From Alphaproteobacteria bacterium (GTDB lineage: Bacteria > Pseudomonadota > Alphaproteobacteria > Rhizobiales > Aestuariivirgaceae): a stretch of DNA of 7,752 bases. Under the pieces are notes generated by a model. The model was not told the origin of the DNA. It ran no database searches and saw only the letters and a program-made list of their open reading frames with translations. Made by a program: the position numbers and the translations under genes. Shown here piece after piece: positions 6,887-7,752 of this stretch. The DNA is taken from positions 1 through 7,752 of the forward strand of contig VAZZ01000149.1 in NCBI GenBank assembly GCA_005884715.1, written 5' to 3'. Numbering within the stretch: position 1 is the first letter of the stretch; every line of letters begins with the position of its first letter.

Positions 6887-7053
6887 TTCCCCCTCTCCCG
6901 TTGCGAAGCAATGGGAGAGGGTGGCCGAAGGCCGGGTGAGGGCTCTTTCTTTGACAGAGAAAAGCATTTCAAGAGCATTTCTTTTGTGGACAAAGAGCCC
7001 TCACCCGCCCTGTCGGGCACCCTCTCCCATCCTGGCGGACGGGAGAGGGGGAA
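6887..7053. repeat. Palindromic intergenic repeat, family A, as an inverted pair
   Basis: Outer arms TTCCCCCTCTCCCGT (6887-6901) and ACGGGAGAGGGGGAA (7039-7053) are a perfect 15-bp inverted repeat. Inside them, 6913-6948 and 6992-7028 are near-perfect inverted copies sharing GGGAGAGGGTG, then GGGTGAGGGCTCTTT. Each half folds on its own: the left half has CCCTCTCCC/GGGAGAGGG around TTGCGAAGCAA, then GGCC-GAA-GGCC; the right half has GCCC-TGTC-GGGC, then CCCTCTCCC/GGGAGAGGG. The centre, about 6949-6991, is AT-rich with a direct repeat AGCATTTC (6963-6970 and 6974-6981). The layout is that of a REP/BIME-type non-coding element. Similar CCCTCTCCC...GGGTGAGGG palindromes are familiar to me from proteobacterial intergenic regions. 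It starts two bases after the prfA stop. Confidence 0.85.
6891..6921 (+). terminator. Strong hairpin just after prfA, possible transcription attenuator
   Basis: CCCTCTCCC (6891-6899) pairs with GGGAGAGGG (6913-6921), and TTGC pairs with GCAA inside it around a GAA loop, after one G-T pair. The stem of about 14 bp begins six nucleotides after the prfA stop codon. No U-tract follows, so it is not a textbook intrinsic terminator. It is part of the family A repeat, and such stems more often protect mRNA 3' ends or dampen read-through. Confidence 0.4.
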
Positions 7054-7098
7054 AATTGTAGATAGCTCGACTACCTTAAGAATACTCATATGCGATTG

Positions 7099-7255
7099 CC
7101 CTCCCCCTTGCGGGGAGGGTCGACGCGAAGCGTCGGGGTGGGGGTCGGGTGGTGCTGATCATCTTCTCGCGATAACCTGCAAACTCGAGATAGAATGAAA
7201 ACGTCCCGGACTTCCCAGACCCCCACCCCTAACCCCTCCCCGCAAGGGGGAGGGG
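7099..7255. repeat. Palindromic intergenic repeat, family B, as an inverted pair
   Basis: The segment 7099-7119 (CCCTCCCCCTTGCGGGGAGG and one more G) is an exact inverted copy of 7234-7254, and GGGGTGGGGGTC (7135-7146) is an exact inverted copy of GACCCCCACCCC (7218-7229). The left copy also contains the perfect hairpin CGACGC-GAA-GCGTCG (7121-7135), which the shorter right copy lacks. The 71 nt between the copies show no recognisable feature. The sequence differs from family A although the plan is the same. The right copy ends within about 15 nt of the first recognisable prmC codon. Confidence 0.85.
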
Positions 7256-7267
7256 AAATCGCGGATC

Positions 7268-7752
7268 TCTTGCCAGCATGCCACAGGTCTCAGCCGCGAG
7301 GCTCTGATCGCCGATCCTGATCGCGAAATTCCAGCCGCCGCGGCCCGGAGGTTTCACGATTTTCTGAGCCGCCGCCTTGCCGGCGAACCGGTCTCGCGCA
7401 TTCTGGGATATCGCGAATTCTATGGCCGCCGTTTCAATCTCGCGCCGGCGACGCTCGATCCGCGTCCCGATACGGAAACGCTCATCGAAGCGGCACTCTC
7501 CTTCATGCCCATCGATCAAGCCTGCCGCATCATCGATCTTGGCACCGGAACCGGCGCCATCGGCGTGACACTTTTGGCCGAGCGTCCGAAGGCCAGCGCC
7601 GTCATGACGGATATTTCCGCAGACGCGCTCGCCAGCGCTCGCGAGAATGCAACCCTTTACGGTGTAGAGGGGCGAAGTTCCTTCATCGAGGGCAGCTGGT
7701 TTGCCGGAATTGGTGGCCGCTTCGACCTGATCCTCTCCAATCCGCCCTATAT
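7268..7752 (+). CDS. prmC: PrmC: RF1/RF2 glutamine N5-methyltransferase, N-terminus missing and cut by window end
   Basis: PrmC uses S-adenosylmethionine to methylate the glutamine of the GGQ loop of RF1 and RF2, which speeds peptide release. Family sequence is clear from CQHATGLSREALIADPD (about 7271) through RRLAGEPVSRILGYREFYGR, ATLDPRPDTETLIEAAL, SAM motif I IIDLGTGTGAIG (from about 7529) and the catalytic NPPY at 7739-7750, just before the window ends. What precedes it is not PrmC. The normal N-terminal 28-30 residues are absent, the frame runs back into the family B repeat to a TGA at 7196-7198, and there is no ATG, GTG or TTG in frame before ATG 7505, which lies inside the conserved domain. 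The gene therefore has no usable start as read: either a 5' deletion or repeat-associated replacement, or an assembly error. Adjacency to prfA is the usual arrangement. Confidence 0.88.

Noticed and set aside
6875..7198. Open reading frame of about 107 codons across the repeat region.
   Set aside because: It overlaps the end of prfA out of frame, consists mostly of translated palindromes, and shows no protein family pattern.
6886..7260. Insertion sequence or transposon remnant from the long inverted repeats.
   Set aside because: No transposase coding sequence lies between the arms, the centres are only about 40 and 70 bp, and each arm is itself a nested palindrome, so a REP/BIME-type element fits better.

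Overview
This is GC-rich chromosomal DNA from an alphaproteobacterium. The protein sequences point there: an alphaproteobacterial-type UbiG, a single-chain aspartokinase beginning GRLVMKFGGTS, and a GAF-containing EI-Ntr (PtsP). So does the order ubiG / lysC-ptsP / prfA-prmC, which I recall from Hyphomicrobiales and Rhodospirillales-like genomes. I cannot place it more finely from the sequence alone.

Layout: (1) 1-122, minus strand, the start of a COG1373-type AAA ATPase cut by the window edge. (2) 147-917, minus strand, ubiG (ubiquinone biosynthesis). (3) 918-1071, a divergent intergenic region with a possible 22-codon upstream ORF and a GC hairpin before lysC. (4) 1072-2259, lysC, which looks shortened by an in-frame internal deletion. 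(5) 2337-4601, ptsP, complete with all catalytic residues. (6) 4708-5823, a RodZ-like membrane protein with an N-terminal HTH domain. (7) 5824-5905, an 82-bp spacer built almost entirely from degenerate 7-bp repeats in two opposed arrays. (8) 5906-6885, prfA (RF1), broken by a deletion of about 94 nt that shifts the frame. (9) 6886-7267, two unrelated GC-rich palindromic intergenic repeats, each in head-to-head pairs. (10) about 7268-7752, prmC, which has no visible N-terminus or start codon and runs off the window.

Functionally this is mostly a housekeeping block: quinone synthesis, entry to the aspartate amino-acid family, the nitrogen PTS relay, cell shape, and translation termination (RF1 plus PrmC, which methylates the RF1 GGQ glutamine). 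I see no new defence, mobile or biosynthetic system. The unusual part is structural. Three conserved genes (lysC, prfA, prmC) each lack roughly 70-95 nt, and the spacers next to prfA and prmC are packed with palindromic repeats. Because RF1 is essential, an assembly or consensus error must be excluded before any biological reading.
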